Below are positions 1 to 10,593 of a DNA stretch of 64,000 bases, in pieces. The stretch comes from JADKHR01 sp041917295 (GTDB taxonomy: Bacteria; Elusimicrobiota; Elusimicrobia; FEN-1173), in the NCBI GenBank assembly GCA_041917295.1, contig JAYRXX010000022.1, positions 8,851 to 72,850 of the forward strand, read 5' to 3'. The translations under genes were made by a program, and so were the position numbers. Under the pieces are notes generated by a model. It did no database searches and had not been told where the DNA came from. It saw nothing but the letters and a program-made list of their open reading frames with translations. Position 1 is the stretch's first letter, and each line of letters begins with the position of its first letter.

Positions 1-1002
1 CGCCTGGCGCGCGGGCTCATGGCGGTGTTGTTGGCCGGGACCGCCGTGGTCCCGCCGGCCGGCGCCGACATGCGGTTGAAAGATTTGGCCCGGGTGGGCG
101 GTTGGCGCGAGCTGGAGTTGGTGGGGTACGGCCTGGTGACCGGATTGCGAGGAACCGGCGATAAGGCCGGCACAAACCCGTCGGCCCAATCCCTCGCGAA
201 CCTGCTAAATCGCTTGGGGTTATCGTTATCACCCCAAGAACTTTCGTCGGAAAACGTGGCCGCAGTAATCGTAACGGCGCGAGCGTCGGCCTACGCCCGG
301 CCGGGGTCCAGCCTGGACGCGCGAGTGTCGTCGATCGGCAACGCGACCAGTTTGGAAAACGGCACGCTGTTGTTGACCCCCCTGCGGGCCAACGACGGGC
401 AAGTTTACGCCACCGCCCAGGGCGCTTTGGCGTCGGACATGGAACCCGGGTCCAAAAAATCGTCCGCGTCCCGCGCCACCACGGTGGTGGTCCCCGGCGG
501 AGTGTTGCTGGAAAAAGCCCTCGCGTCGCCTCCGGCCGGATCGGATGGAAAGCTGAGCGTCGTTTTGAACACCCCCGACTACGTTACCGCCGAGCGGGCC
601 GCCCAGGCCCTGCGGGACGCGTTTCACACCAAAAGCCGCGCGTTGGACGCGGGGCAAATTGAAGTGGAAATTCCGGCCGACTTCCGGGAAGACCCCGTGG
701 GATTTGCCGCCCGAGCTGAGCTGGTCACCGTGGGCGCCGACGAACGCCCCCGGGTTGTCCTCAACGAAACCACCGGCACCGTGGTGGCAGGCCGGGAAGT
801 CAAACTCTCAGCGGTCACTATTTCCCACGCGGGCCTGAAAATTGAGGTGGGTTCCCCTTCCCCCGCCGGCGGGACGGAAGGCGACGTACCCACGTTGGTT
901 TCTTTACTGAACCGGGTGGGGGCGCGCCCCAAAGATGTGGTCACCATTTTTAAGATGATTAAACGACTCGGCGCCCTCAAAGCCGATTTGGTGATCATGT
1001 GA
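1..1002 (+). CDS. flgI: Flagellar P-ring protein FlgI (5' end outside window)
   Basis: FlgI forms the periplasmic P-ring, the bushing around the flagellar rod in the peptidoglycan layer. The frame is open to the first base of the window. The residues before the first visible ATG (position 19) are basic, and a hydrophobic run with an AGAD-like cleavage site follows, so this is the end of a signal peptide whose start lies upstream. The visible part has the family's LVGYGLVTGLRGTGDK motif early and ends GALKADLVIM, typical of FlgI. About 330 residues are visible, close to full mature length. A P-ring implies an outer membrane. The stop overlaps the GTG of the next gene. Identification is secure; only the 5' end is missing. 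Confidence 0.96.
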   Translation, partial: RLARGLMAVLLAGTAVVPPAGADMRLKDLARVGGWRELELVGYGLVTGLRGTGDKAGTNPSAQSLANLLNRLGLSLSPQELSSENVAAVIVTARASAYARPGSSLDARVSSIGNATSLENGTLLLTPLRANDGQVYATAQGALASDMEPGSKKSSASRATTVVVPGGVLLEKALASPPAGSDGKLSVVLNTPDYVTAERAAQALRDAFHTKSRALDAGQIEVEIPADFREDPVGFAARAELVTVGADERPRVVLNETTGTVVAGREVKLSAVTISHAGLKIEVGSPSPAGGTEGDVPTLVSLLNRVGARPKDVVTIFKMIKRLGALKADLVIM

Positions 1003-1331
1003 GTCCGATCCCCCCCCTTCATCGGCCTATTACGGGCAGGACGGATGCGCAACAAAATGACCGTTTAAAGGGCGCTTGCCGGGATTTTGAAGCTCTCTTT
1101 TTGCACACTCTGCTTAAGGAAGGCCGGGGCAGTCAAAACGTATCTATTTCTAAAGGCGATCAGAATGCAAAGGACATTCTTAATGATATGCGCGATGAAT
1201 CGATCAGCCGGGAAATGGCCCGATCCGGGGGGGTTGGATTGGGCGATGTACTTTACCAGGAACTCTCAAAACAGGCTCAAGGTTCCAGTGAAAACGCCGA
1301 TAAGAGAGGCGTAAGGAGGAACCTCCCATGA
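999..1331 (+). CDS. flgJ: FlgJ-like rod-binding protein without muramidase domain
   Basis: This 110-residue protein matches only the N-terminal rod-binding domain of FlgJ, which caps the growing rod. It has the typical CRDFEALFLHTLLKEGR helix and a REMARSGGVGLGDVLYQEL-type end. The C-terminal peptidoglycan hydrolase domain of enteric FlgJ is absent, as in many other phyla, so a separate hydrolase should open the wall. The start is GTG overlapping the flgI stop, and the stop overlaps the flgM ATG. A sigma-28-type promoter (1277-1303) lies inside its last codons. Confidence 0.88.
   Translation: MSPIPPLHRPITGRTDAQQNDRLKGACRDFEALFLHTLLKEGRGSQNVSISKGDQNAKDILNDMRDESISREMARSGGVGLGDVLYQELSKQAQGSSENADKRGVRRNLP
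1277..1303 (+). promoter_or_regulatory. Sigma-28 (FliA) promoter motif for flgM-flgN-flgK-flgL-fliW-csrA
   Basis: TCAAGGTT, 11 bases, then GCCGATAA. The -10 matches the FliA consensus at all eight positions and the -35 matches TAAAGTTT at six of eight, with the consensus spacing. It lies within the end of flgJ, 24 bases before the flgM ATG, which has an AGGAGG ribosome site. This placement gives FlgM and the hook-filament junction proteins a late promoter, as in other bacteria. Inferred from sequence only. Confidence 0.7.
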
Positions 1332-1654
1332 TAAATTCCGTAGGAAACAAAGGCCCGGAAGAGCCCCTCCGGCCTGAATTGTCGGAAGAAGCGGCAGCGG
1401 CCAAGAAGGCGGCCTCTGTTCAGGGGAGCAAGGAAAACAAGGAAGCGGAGTTGGATAAACGCGACCGGGTGGAACTGTCCGCCCTGGCCAAGGACGTTCA
1501 ATCCATTCGAGACAACGCGGCCAACCAGGACGCGGCCCGGGCCGCCCACGTGGATGCCTTGCGCAGCAAAATAGAGGAAGGGACATATCAGGTCAATACC
1601 ATGATGTTGGCCCAGAAAATGTACACCCAAGGCCTTCTCCAGGGGAAAGGATGA
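1328..1654 (+). CDS. flgM: Anti-sigma-28 factor FlgM
   Basis: FlgM binds and inhibits FliA (sigma-28) until the hook is complete, then is exported through the flagellum. The 108-residue protein has the family layout: a charged, disordered N-terminal half, then KRDRVELSALAKDVQSIRDN and a C-terminal sigma-binding helix region with VDALRSKIEEGTYQVN. The ATG at 1328 follows a strong AGGAGG. The gene overlaps flgN downstream by an ATGA. Its own sigma-28 promoter (1277-1303) would give autoregulation. The target FliA is encoded at 10594-11400. Confidence 0.93.
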   Translation: MINSVGNKGPEEPLRPELSEEAAAAKKAASVQGSKENKEAELDKRDRVELSALAKDVQSIRDNAANQDAARAAHVDALRSKIEEGTYQVNTMMLAQKMYTQGLLQGKG

Positions 1655-2163
1655 CGGCACCGGTCGGAGTTTCCTGTGCTGAGGCATTGCCTCGGCTGGT
1701 TTCCTGCTTGGACGAGATCGTCGCCCTGTGCGATGATCTTTGCGCTGTCTTAAAGCGGGAACGGGACGCTCTGACCAACGGCAAAGACGAGGCGCTGGCC
1801 GTCGCGTTGACGGAAAAACGAGACCGTCTGAAGCGGTTGGGGGAAGCCGAAGACAGACGGCGCCGGGCCTGCCTGGAGGTGTCGGAGGCCCTGGGTTTAG
1901 GCCCGGTGGATGCCCCCCTCGCGGAGGTGGCGGTTCGATTGGACGAGGCGGGACGGGACAGTTTGGTGCAAATAAAAGACCGGCTGTTCCGGTCTATGAA
2001 AGAAGTGGGCGCCCTCAACCAGGGCAACGCCCGCTTGATCCGGCGCGCGCAACATTACAACCGCCACGTGATGAGCCTGTTGTCTGGCGCGGGCCCCGAC
2101 ACTTACGGTCCGGACGGAAGTCATCGACCCCCGCCCGGCGGCGCCTATCGAGGTAAAGCCTAA
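1651..2163 (+). CDS. flgN: FlgN-type export chaperone for FlgK/FlgL
   Basis: This 170-residue, largely helical cytoplasmic protein lies between flgM and flgK, the standard place of FlgN, which holds FlgK and FlgL for export. It shows the FlgN pattern of a helix rich in Leu and Glu (LDEIVALCDDLCAVLKRERD), a KR-rich linker and a late helix with N-x-x-L-I-R-R (residues about 125-140). Starts and stops overlap both neighbours. A second FlgN-like gene sits at 31032-31349, so client specificity cannot be assigned. Confidence 0.82.
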   Translation: MTAPVGVSCAEALPRLVSCLDEIVALCDDLCAVLKRERDALTNGKDEALAVALTEKRDRLKRLGEAEDRRRRACLEVSEALGLGPVDAPLAEVAVRLDEAGRDSLVQIKDRLFRSMKEVGALNQGNARLIRRAQHYNRHVMSLLSGAGPDTYGPDGSHRPPPGGAYRGKA

Positions 2164-3794
2164 TGTCGCTGCTGGCCAGTTTTGATCTCAGCACCCGGGC
2201 CCTGCGGGCGTTTCAGGTGGCGATTCAAACCATTTCCCACAACATTTCGAACGTCAACACGCCCGGTTACTCCCGCCAGCGGGTGATTTATTCAACGGAA
2301 AACTCCGATTTCGATGGGCGGTTCCACGTGGGCCGCGGCGTGCAGGTGGAAGGGATTGAACGGTTGCGCAACGAGTTTTTGGAAGGTCAATACCGACGGG
2401 AGTTCGGCGGAAAGGGCGAATCGGGCGCGTTGGTTGAATCGTATCAGTTGGCCGAAGACCTATTAAGCGAACCGGGCGACAAAGGCCTCTACGCTCAAAT
2501 GACGCGGTTTCGCGACGCCTGGTCCAACCTGGCCAACAACCCCACGGATCCCGGACAACGGGCTGTGCTCCGAACGGAAGGTCGGGTGTTGACAGAAACG
2601 TTCAACCGATTACGGGAAGGGTTCACGGATTTGCGGCTCCAAACCGAAGGCGAAATCCGAAGCCTGGTGCCCGAAATCAACGCGGCGGCGGAAGAGATTT
2701 TTGCCCTCAACACGAAAATTGAAACAGCCACGCTGCTCGGCCAACAACCCAACGACGCGCTCGACCGCCGGGAAAAACTGGTCGCGGATTTGTCCGAACT
2801 TGTCCCTCTTCGGGTCATCAATCGAGACGGCGGCACCATTTCCGTTTATTTGGGCGGAGCCCCATTGGTGGAGGCCACCGGTCCCAACTCGTTGAAAATT
2901 GTCCAAAAAAGCGGCGACATCCTGGGCGTCGGCGAAATTCGATGGACCGAATTTGACGAACCCTTAATCGTCGGAAACGGCCGATTGAAAGGGTTGATCG
3001 ACGCCCGGGACACGGTGTTTCCGGGAATGATGGACGAATTAGATACGTTGTCCTCCGCCGTGGTGGACCAGGTCAACGCCTTGCACCGGTCCGGCCTGGG
3101 GTTGGACGGCACCGTTGAAGTGCGGGGGACCACGGACTTCACCGGCACGCTGTCAAACAACGCCTCCGCGTCGCTCAACGGCGTGGCGATCGCCTTTGCG
3201 GCGGGCGACGACTTGGCCACGATCGTGGCCAAAATCAATTTGGAAGAGGCGAACACCGGCGTTCACGCCTCGGCCTCGGGCCACCGGCTGTCGCTGACCC
3301 CGTCGACCACGGCCACGCCCCAAACCATTCGCGTCACCGCCGACGGCGACGGTGTGTTTTATGATCTGGGTATCGTCAACGATTTTTTTAAAGGCGCGCC
3401 GGGATCCTGGGCGCTCTCGGACGCCGTGGCCAACGACACCGACGCGATCGCCGCCTCGGCCACCGGGGCCCCGGGCGACAACGACATCGCTCGGTCCATG
3501 GCGGCCCTGTGGAACCAGCGCATCATGGACGGAGGGACGCGGTCGTTTCAGGAATTCCATCAGGGATTTTTGGCCGATGTGGGGGGCCGCTCGGAAGCGG
3601 CCCGGCGGGCCGACGAAAGCCAAGACTTTATTCTTCAACAGGTGGAAAACATGCGCGACTCCGTGTCCGGTGTTTCCACGGAAGAAGAACTGGCCAATTT
3701 GATCAAGTTTCAGCGGGCGTTTGAAATGGCCGCGCGGTCTGTGCGGGCGGCGGACGAAATGTTGCAAACGCTGATTAACATGATTCAAAGGTAG
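2163..3794 (+). CDS. flgK: Flagellar hook-associated protein FlgK (HAP1)
   Basis: FlgK forms the first junction ring between hook and filament. The 543-residue protein has the N-terminal rod/hook signature with SHNISNVNTPGYSRQR (about residues 22-37) and the C-terminal coiled region ANLIKFQRAFEMAARSVRAA. The central part (about 320-400) contains a segment like the flagellin hook-IN motif (LNGVAIAFAAGDDLATIVAKI), seen also in flagellins. It is followed by flgL after 8 bases. Transcription probably comes from the sigma-28 motif before flgM. Confidence 0.95.
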   Translation: MSLLASFDLSTRALRAFQVAIQTISHNISNVNTPGYSRQRVIYSTENSDFDGRFHVGRGVQVEGIERLRNEFLEGQYRREFGGKGESGALVESYQLAEDLLSEPGDKGLYAQMTRFRDAWSNLANNPTDPGQRAVLRTEGRVLTETFNRLREGFTDLRLQTEGEIRSLVPEINAAAEEIFALNTKIETATLLGQQPNDALDRREKLVADLSELVPLRVINRDGGTISVYLGGAPLVEATGPNSLKIVQKSGDILGVGEIRWTEFDEPLIVGNGRLKGLIDARDTVFPGMMDELDTLSSAVVDQVNALHRSGLGLDGTVEVRGTTDFTGTLSNNASASLNGVAIAFAAGDDLATIVAKINLEEANTGVHASASGHRLSLTPSTTATPQTIRVTADGDGVFYDLGIVNDFFKGAPGSWALSDAVANDTDAIAASATGAPGDNDIARSMAALWNQRIMDGGTRSFQEFHQGFLADVGGRSEAARRADESQDFILQQVENMRDSVSGVSTEEELANLIKFQRAFEMAARSVRAADEMLQTLINMIQR

Positions 3795-3802
3795 GCTCGA
3801 CT

Positions 3803-4678
3803 ATGAGAATTACCGATCGCGTCATCCAACGCGGCATGGTGGAAGACATACACCGCCAGCTGGCTGCGATGAGCCGACTTCAAGAACAGATTGCTTCCGG
3901 CAGTCGGGTCAACAACTTATCCGACGATCCCGTGCGGGCGGCCCGATCGGTCTCGCTCAACGCCGCCCACGCTTCTCTCGAACAACACCGGAACTCGGCC
4001 CAGGAAGGATTGTCGTGGATGAACGCGACTCTCGCCTCTTTAGGCACAGCCAGGCAAACGATTCAGACCGCCCGAACCAACGCCGTTCAGGGATCCACCG
4101 ATACCCAAACCGACGAAACCCGCGAAGTATTGGCCATCGCCGTTGATCAACTGAAGGCCCAACTCTTGGACACCGCCAACGCGAAATGGAACGGATCGTC
4201 CCTGTTCGCCGGGAATAAAACCACCACCGCGGCATTTTCCAGCACCGGGGTATACCAGGGGGACACGGGCATCATGACCCGCGACATCGCCCCCGGTGAA
4301 ACCAGCGCCATCAATTTGACCGGCCAGGAAGTTTTTGTAAGCGGCGAAAACTCGTTCCAGGTGTTGGAGGACCTCAAAACCGCCTTGAGCAACAACGATG
4401 GGGCCGCTGTTCGGGCCCTTTTGCCCCGGCTGGACAACGCCCTCAACCAGTTGTTAAAACTGGAAGCCGAACTGGGAAGCGAATCCAAACGCGTTGAAAC
4501 CACACTCGGCAGACTCGACGAACTGGAAGTCAATTTGATGGATCGAATCTCGGCCAACGACGACACCGACATGCCCCGAGCTTTGGTGGATCTGCAAAAC
4601 GCCAACACCCTTTACGAAGCCTCTCTCAAAGCGTCCTCCGCTCTGTTCAAGACAACCTTGCTGGACTTCTTGCAATGA
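3803..4678 (+). CDS. flgL: Flagellar hook-associated protein FlgL (HAP3)
   Basis: FlgL is the second junction protein below the filament and is flagellin-like at both ends. The 291-residue product begins MRITDRVIQRGMVEDIHRQL and has the N-terminal QEQIASGSRVNNLSDDPVRA-type motif, then a C-terminal coiled end (LVDLQNANTLYEASLKASSA). It is translationally linked to fliW by an ATGA overlap. No flagellin (fliC) gene is in this window, so the filament gene lies elsewhere. Confidence 0.94.
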   Translation: MRITDRVIQRGMVEDIHRQLAAMSRLQEQIASGSRVNNLSDDPVRAARSVSLNAAHASLEQHRNSAQEGLSWMNATLASLGTARQTIQTARTNAVQGSTDTQTDETREVLAIAVDQLKAQLLDTANAKWNGSSLFAGNKTTTAAFSSTGVYQGDTGIMTRDIAPGETSAINLTGQEVFVSGENSFQVLEDLKTALSNNDGAAVRALLPRLDNALNQLLKLEAELGSESKRVETTLGRLDELEVNLMDRISANDDTDMPRALVDLQNANTLYEASLKASSALFKTTLLDFLQ

Positions 4679-5115
4679 CAGGGCCCAACGCTCCCGTCCG
4701 CACCCACACGTTAACCACCACCCGGTTCGGGTGCCTGACCATCGAGGACAATTTGGTTTTTTCGTTTCCAAACGGCCTGGTGGGATTTACAGGGCCCCGC
4801 CGATTCGCCTTGATCCCTCACAGTCCGGATAGCCCCTTTTTGTGGCTCCAAGACATGAACGACGGGTCTCTGGCGTTTCCGGTGACCGCCTTGGACGTGC
4901 CCGAGGAGGCCGAGGCCGGCCTGCTAAACCGCGACGAGCGGGCCGATCTGGAACTGGAAAAAGACGATCGGCCTCGTCTTCTGGGAATCGTTTCGATTCA
5001 CGCCGGCCAAATCCGTTTAAACCGATTGGGCCCCATCGTGCTCAACATCCGCGCCCGCAAGGGACGACAATTGGTGTTGGACCTGCCCTTGCCCCTGGGC
5101 GAACAGGTTCCCTGA
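4675..5115 (+). CDS. fliW: Flagellar assembly factor FliW
   Basis: FliW binds CsrA and flagellin. When flagellin is exported, free FliW sequesters CsrA and flagellin mRNA is translated. This 146-residue protein has the family's FPNGLVGFTGPRRFALIP segment near residue 30 and the later VSIHAGQIRLNRLGPIVLNI segment. It overlaps flgL and is followed 4 bases later by csrA, the usual fliW-csrA pair, so the partner-switch circuit is probably intact here. Confidence 0.94.
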   Translation: MTGPNAPVRTHTLTTTRFGCLTIEDNLVFSFPNGLVGFTGPRRFALIPHSPDSPFLWLQDMNDGSLAFPVTALDVPEEAEAGLLNRDERADLELEKDDRPRLLGIVSIHAGQIRLNRLGPIVLNIRARKGRQLVLDLPLPLGEQVP

Positions 5116-5119
5116 TCCG

Positions 5120-5344
5120 ATGCTCCTGCTGACCCGGAAACTGGAGGAAAGCCTTTTGATCGGGAACAACGTGGAGGTGAAAGTGTTGGCGATCCAGCGC
5201 GGACACGTCACCTTGGGCATCAGCGCGCCGGCGCGGGTGCCGGTCCATCGCCGGGAAGTGTATGACGCGATCCACGCCATCAACCGCGCGGCCAGCGCCT
5301 TTCTCCCCAGCGACCTCGACAAAGCCCACCCCCGAAAACCCTGA
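5120..5344 (+). CDS. csrA: Carbon storage regulator CsrA
   Basis: CsrA is a small dimeric RNA-binding protein that blocks translation at GGA sites; next to fliW its expected target is flagellin mRNA. The 74-residue protein has the canonical MLLLTRKLEESLLIG start and the GISAPARVPVHRREVY RNA-contact segment, including the conserved Arg. The C-terminal tail (about residues 58-74) is longer than in E. coli and contains several Lys and Pro. It ends the sigma-28 transcription unit; the next gene begins about 50 bases later. Confidence 0.96.
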   Translation: MLLLTRKLEESLLIGNNVEVKVLAIQRGHVTLGISAPARVPVHRREVYDAIHAINRAASAFLPSDLDKAHPRKP

Positions 5345-5395
5345 ATTCTGGGCCGCGTCAGACCCGATCAGAAAAAAGTATGATCGATCTCGTCC

Positions 5396-6556
5396 ATGAC
5401 CCCACAAACGCCTTTTGACGCCGTTCCCGCCCGCGACCGCATGGGGCTTCCGTTGCGATCGTTGACCGCCGACGTGGCCCACGAACTGTCTAACCAGTTG
5501 GGGTGCTTGGTTCTTCTTCCAGACTTGATGCTCAACAGCCTGTCACCCGACAGTCCCCTGGCCAAAGACCTGATCCAAATCCGCCGCGCGGCCCATCGCA
5601 TTGACGAATTGGCCACCCATTTGGCTTTGTTGTCCCAAGACACCAACGAGCGGGAAATTGTTAATCTCAACCGCGCCGCCCAACACGCCCTGGACGACGA
5701 ATCCTTGACCGCCCTTCTCAAAGACGCCGGGGGCGCCGTGATGTCTCGATGGAACGAACAGGTCTGCCCCGTGTTGGGATCCACCGATTGGGTGGCCCTG
5801 ATGGCCGGCGTTTTGGTGCGCAACGCCTTGGACGCCAAACCCGGCGGATGCGCCACGTTGTCCACCGAATTGCGCACGTTGCCCGAGATTATCGACGGCT
5901 GGGAACCCATTCCCGCCGGGGTCTACGCCGTTCTCACCGCGTCCGACGACGGCCCACCGTTGTCGGCCCTTCAAAAAGAGAAATTGTTCGAACCCTATTT
6001 CACCCACAGCCTGGGCCGGAAATCCACGTCGGGGCTCGGGTTGGCGGTCGTGCGGCAATTGGCCCGTCGAATGGGCGCGTTCATTCATGTGCGATCGGTT
6101 GAAACCGGCAACCGGGTGGACATTTATTTTCCCGCCGCGGGAACCGCGCGTCCGGCGGCAGCGGCGGCCCCCGCCACCCGGGATCGGGTGTTGGTGGTCG
6201 ACGACCGGGAAGAACAACGCACGGTGATTTCCCGCCTGTTGCGGCGTTACGGATATCACACGGCCTCCGTGAGCGGCGGGGCGGAAACCTTGGCCTATCT
6301 CGAAACCAACGGCGCGGATTTGGTGGTCATGGACATTTCTCTTCGCCGCGACCGGGAAGGATTGGACCTTCACCGGGACATCCGGGCCCGTTGGCCGGAC
6401 ATCAAAATTCTGCTCATGAGCGGCCATCCAAGGGAAAATTACGCGGACGTACTGGGCCGGGCGGGGGACTGTCCGTTCCTCAAAAAGCCGTTCCGGGCCG
6501 AAGAGCTGTTCGCGGCGGTGGACGCCCTGGTCCCGGCGCCCCTGCGTCCGGAATGA
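5396..6556 (+). CDS. Soluble hybrid histidine kinase with C-terminal receiver
   Basis: A 386-residue cytoplasmic protein without membrane segments. The order is a HisKA-like helix pair with candidate phospho-His29 in VAHELSNQLG, an HATPase domain with N-box NALDA (about 143-147) and a G-box TSGLGLAVV (211-219), then a receiver domain from about residue 263 with DD269-270, phospho-acceptor Asp313 and conserved Lys363/364. It has no sensor domain. Its last codons overlap rpoN and it lies near other flagellar regulators, so a role in phosphorylating the NtrC-type activator (31871-33289) is plausible but inferred. The ATG at 5396 lacks a clear ribosome site. Another ATG just upstream (5380) is in a different frame that stops at once. 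Confidence 0.82.
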   Translation: MTPQTPFDAVPARDRMGLPLRSLTADVAHELSNQLGCLVLLPDLMLNSLSPDSPLAKDLIQIRRAAHRIDELATHLALLSQDTNEREIVNLNRAAQHALDDESLTALLKDAGGAVMSRWNEQVCPVLGSTDWVALMAGVLVRNALDAKPGGCATLSTELRTLPEIIDGWEPIPAGVYAVLTASDDGPPLSALQKEKLFEPYFTHSLGRKSTSGLGLAVVRQLARRMGAFIHVRSVETGNRVDIYFPAAGTARPAAAAAPATRDRVLVVDDREEQRTVISRLLRRYGYHTASVSGGAETLAYLETNGADLVVMDISLRRDREGLDLHRDIRARWPDIKILLMSGHPRENYADVLGRAGDCPFLKKPFRAEELFAAVDALVPAPLRPE

Positions 6557-7704
6557 GCCTCGGACCGGATTTCGCCGCGCGGCCAACCCCGCGTCCCCGG
6601 GCCTTGCAACAGCTGGTCCCGCGCTTGAAAATCGCGCGGGTCATGTCTCTGCCGGAAGACAGTTTCGGCCAACTTGTCCTTTCCGTTGAACGCAATCCTT
6701 TGTTTCGCCGGTTTTTCTTGACGGACGATCCAGGCAAAAAGTTATTTTCCTACCAGCGCTATCCGCGCACGGGGTTGACGTCCGGGTTTTTGGAACTGCG
6801 CGACGAGGCGTCCCCCGCCTCCGGCGACGCCGACATCCAATCGTTGCTGGAAGAAAAAAAAGATCTCATCGCCCTCTGCCAGCGCATTGGGCGATCCAAC
6901 TTTGAAACGTATTTTCTATATGCCGAACGAGCCGCCGCCCCCGAAACCATCGCCCGGGCCTGCGGCCTCACGGTGGAGGAATCAAAACGGTTGTTGGATT
7001 TAACCACGGAAATCGGCATCCGGGCGGAATTTTTCAGTTCCCCGTCCACGTCGCCGGAAAATTACAGCGCCTTCACCCGCATCGCTCACATCGAAAAAGA
7101 CGGCGACGGGTTTTCCATTCGATACACGTCGTTGCGCTACGGCCGGGGGCGGTACGCCATCCATTACGATAAGATGGACGCACTCAAAAAAGATCCGTCG
7201 TTAACCCCGTCTGACCGCCAAGCCCTGGCCAAGTTGGTTCAGTCCATGGAACTGGTGAACGCGCGGCGGTCCACCATGAACCAAATTTTGGAAGCCGTGT
7301 TAAACCATCAAAAAGATTTTTTGGCCACGGGCAAAGAAGAGACTCTTAAGGACTTGACTCAAGATCGTCTGGCCGCCCAACTGGGCCTTCATCCCAGCAC
7401 CGTGTGCCGGGCCATTTCGGCCAAGGCCCTCTTGGCTCCTTGGAACCAAGAACTGCCGCTCAAAGATTTCTTGGGGCGGGGGTCCATTCACGGGGTGCTG
7501 GCCCAACTCGGGCGAATTCTGGAAACGGAAGAATCCCTGTACCGGGCTGGAAAAATCAAAGAACCCTTTCGCGACCCCGAGATCGCCGCGCGCCTCAAAA
7601 AAGAAAAAGGCATCACCCTGGCCGTGCGCACAATTTCGAAATACCGCTCCCTGGCCGGCATCCCCAACATCTACGCCCGCGCCAAGTCCTATACACAAAA
7701 GTGA
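6553..7704 (+). CDS. rpoN: Divergent RNA polymerase sigma-54 factor (RpoN family)
   Basis: Sigma-54 directs transcription from -24/-12 promoters and needs an AAA+ activator. This 383-residue protein keeps the HTH LGLHPSTVCRAISAKALLAP (about 285-305) and the RpoN box AVRTISKYRS near the C-terminus. It is shorter than the usual 430-490. Region I is reduced and Gln-poor (RLKIARVMSLPEDSFGQLVL aligns to it by position), and the second RpoN-box position is Val instead of Arg. The start ATG overlaps the kinase stop; the frame is open further upstream but only inside the kinase gene. A consensus sigma-54 promoter controls the flagellar run (31375-31393), which fits a flagella-dedicated sigma-54. Whether a second rpoN exists cannot be seen here. 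Confidence 0.88.
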   Translation: MSLGPDFAARPTPRPRALQQLVPRLKIARVMSLPEDSFGQLVLSVERNPLFRRFFLTDDPGKKLFSYQRYPRTGLTSGFLELRDEASPASGDADIQSLLEEKKDLIALCQRIGRSNFETYFLYAERAAAPETIARACGLTVEESKRLLDLTTEIGIRAEFFSSPSTSPENYSAFTRIAHIEKDGDGFSIRYTSLRYGRGRYAIHYDKMDALKKDPSLTPSDRQALAKLVQSMELVNARRSTMNQILEAVLNHQKDFLATGKEETLKDLTQDRLAAQLGLHPSTVCRAISAKALLAPWNQELPLKDFLGRGSIHGVLAQLGRILETEESLYRAGKIKEPFRDPEIAARLKKEKGITLAVRTISKYRSLAGIPNIYARAKSYTQK

Positions 7705-7729
7705 GGGGAACGCGATCGGCCTGAAAGCG

Positions 7730-10224
<2,495 letters not shown>

Positions 10225-10228
<4 letters not shown>

Positions 10229-10593
10229 CGCCTTTCTCCCGTTATTGAAGAACCGGGTTCATCCCCGCGGATCAGCCGGCGCTCCTCGCGCCGGACACGC
10301 TCCAAGGAAAATCCTTCGGACAACGCGATCACGGTTTCCCGTTCGTTGGCGCGCAGAACGCGCCCGGATACCGTGACCACGGCGTCTTCAAATTTTACTC
10401 CCAGCCGTACCGACGCGCCTGCCGCAAAACTTTTTAGGCCTTCGTTATTAAGCCGGATCCCTTTTTCGCTGATGTCCAAGACGTCGTAATCGACGGTGTT
10501 CCAACGGGCCCGGGGCCTTTGCCCGAACGGAAATTCCACCCGAAACAAAGCCCGGTCCGGATGATGGCTGGGAACATACCGGCGCGGAGACAT
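10225..10593 (-). CDS. PilZ-domain protein (candidate c-di-GMP effector)
   Basis: A 122-residue protein with one PilZ domain. The RxxxR motif is seen as RALFR (about 14-18), and the D/N-x-S-x-x-G motif as DISEKGI (about 40-46), the two elements that grip cyclic di-GMP. It begins right after the fliA stop and overlaps the following kinase gene. In flagellar clusters such proteins act as motor brakes or adjust motility in response to c-di-GMP. That role is inferred, since no GGDEF or EAL gene is in the window. Confidence 0.8.

Noticed and set aside
6391..6552. Upstream extension of the rpoN reading frame
   Set aside because: It lies wholly inside the receiver domain of the preceding kinase gene; ATG 6553 overlaps its stop.
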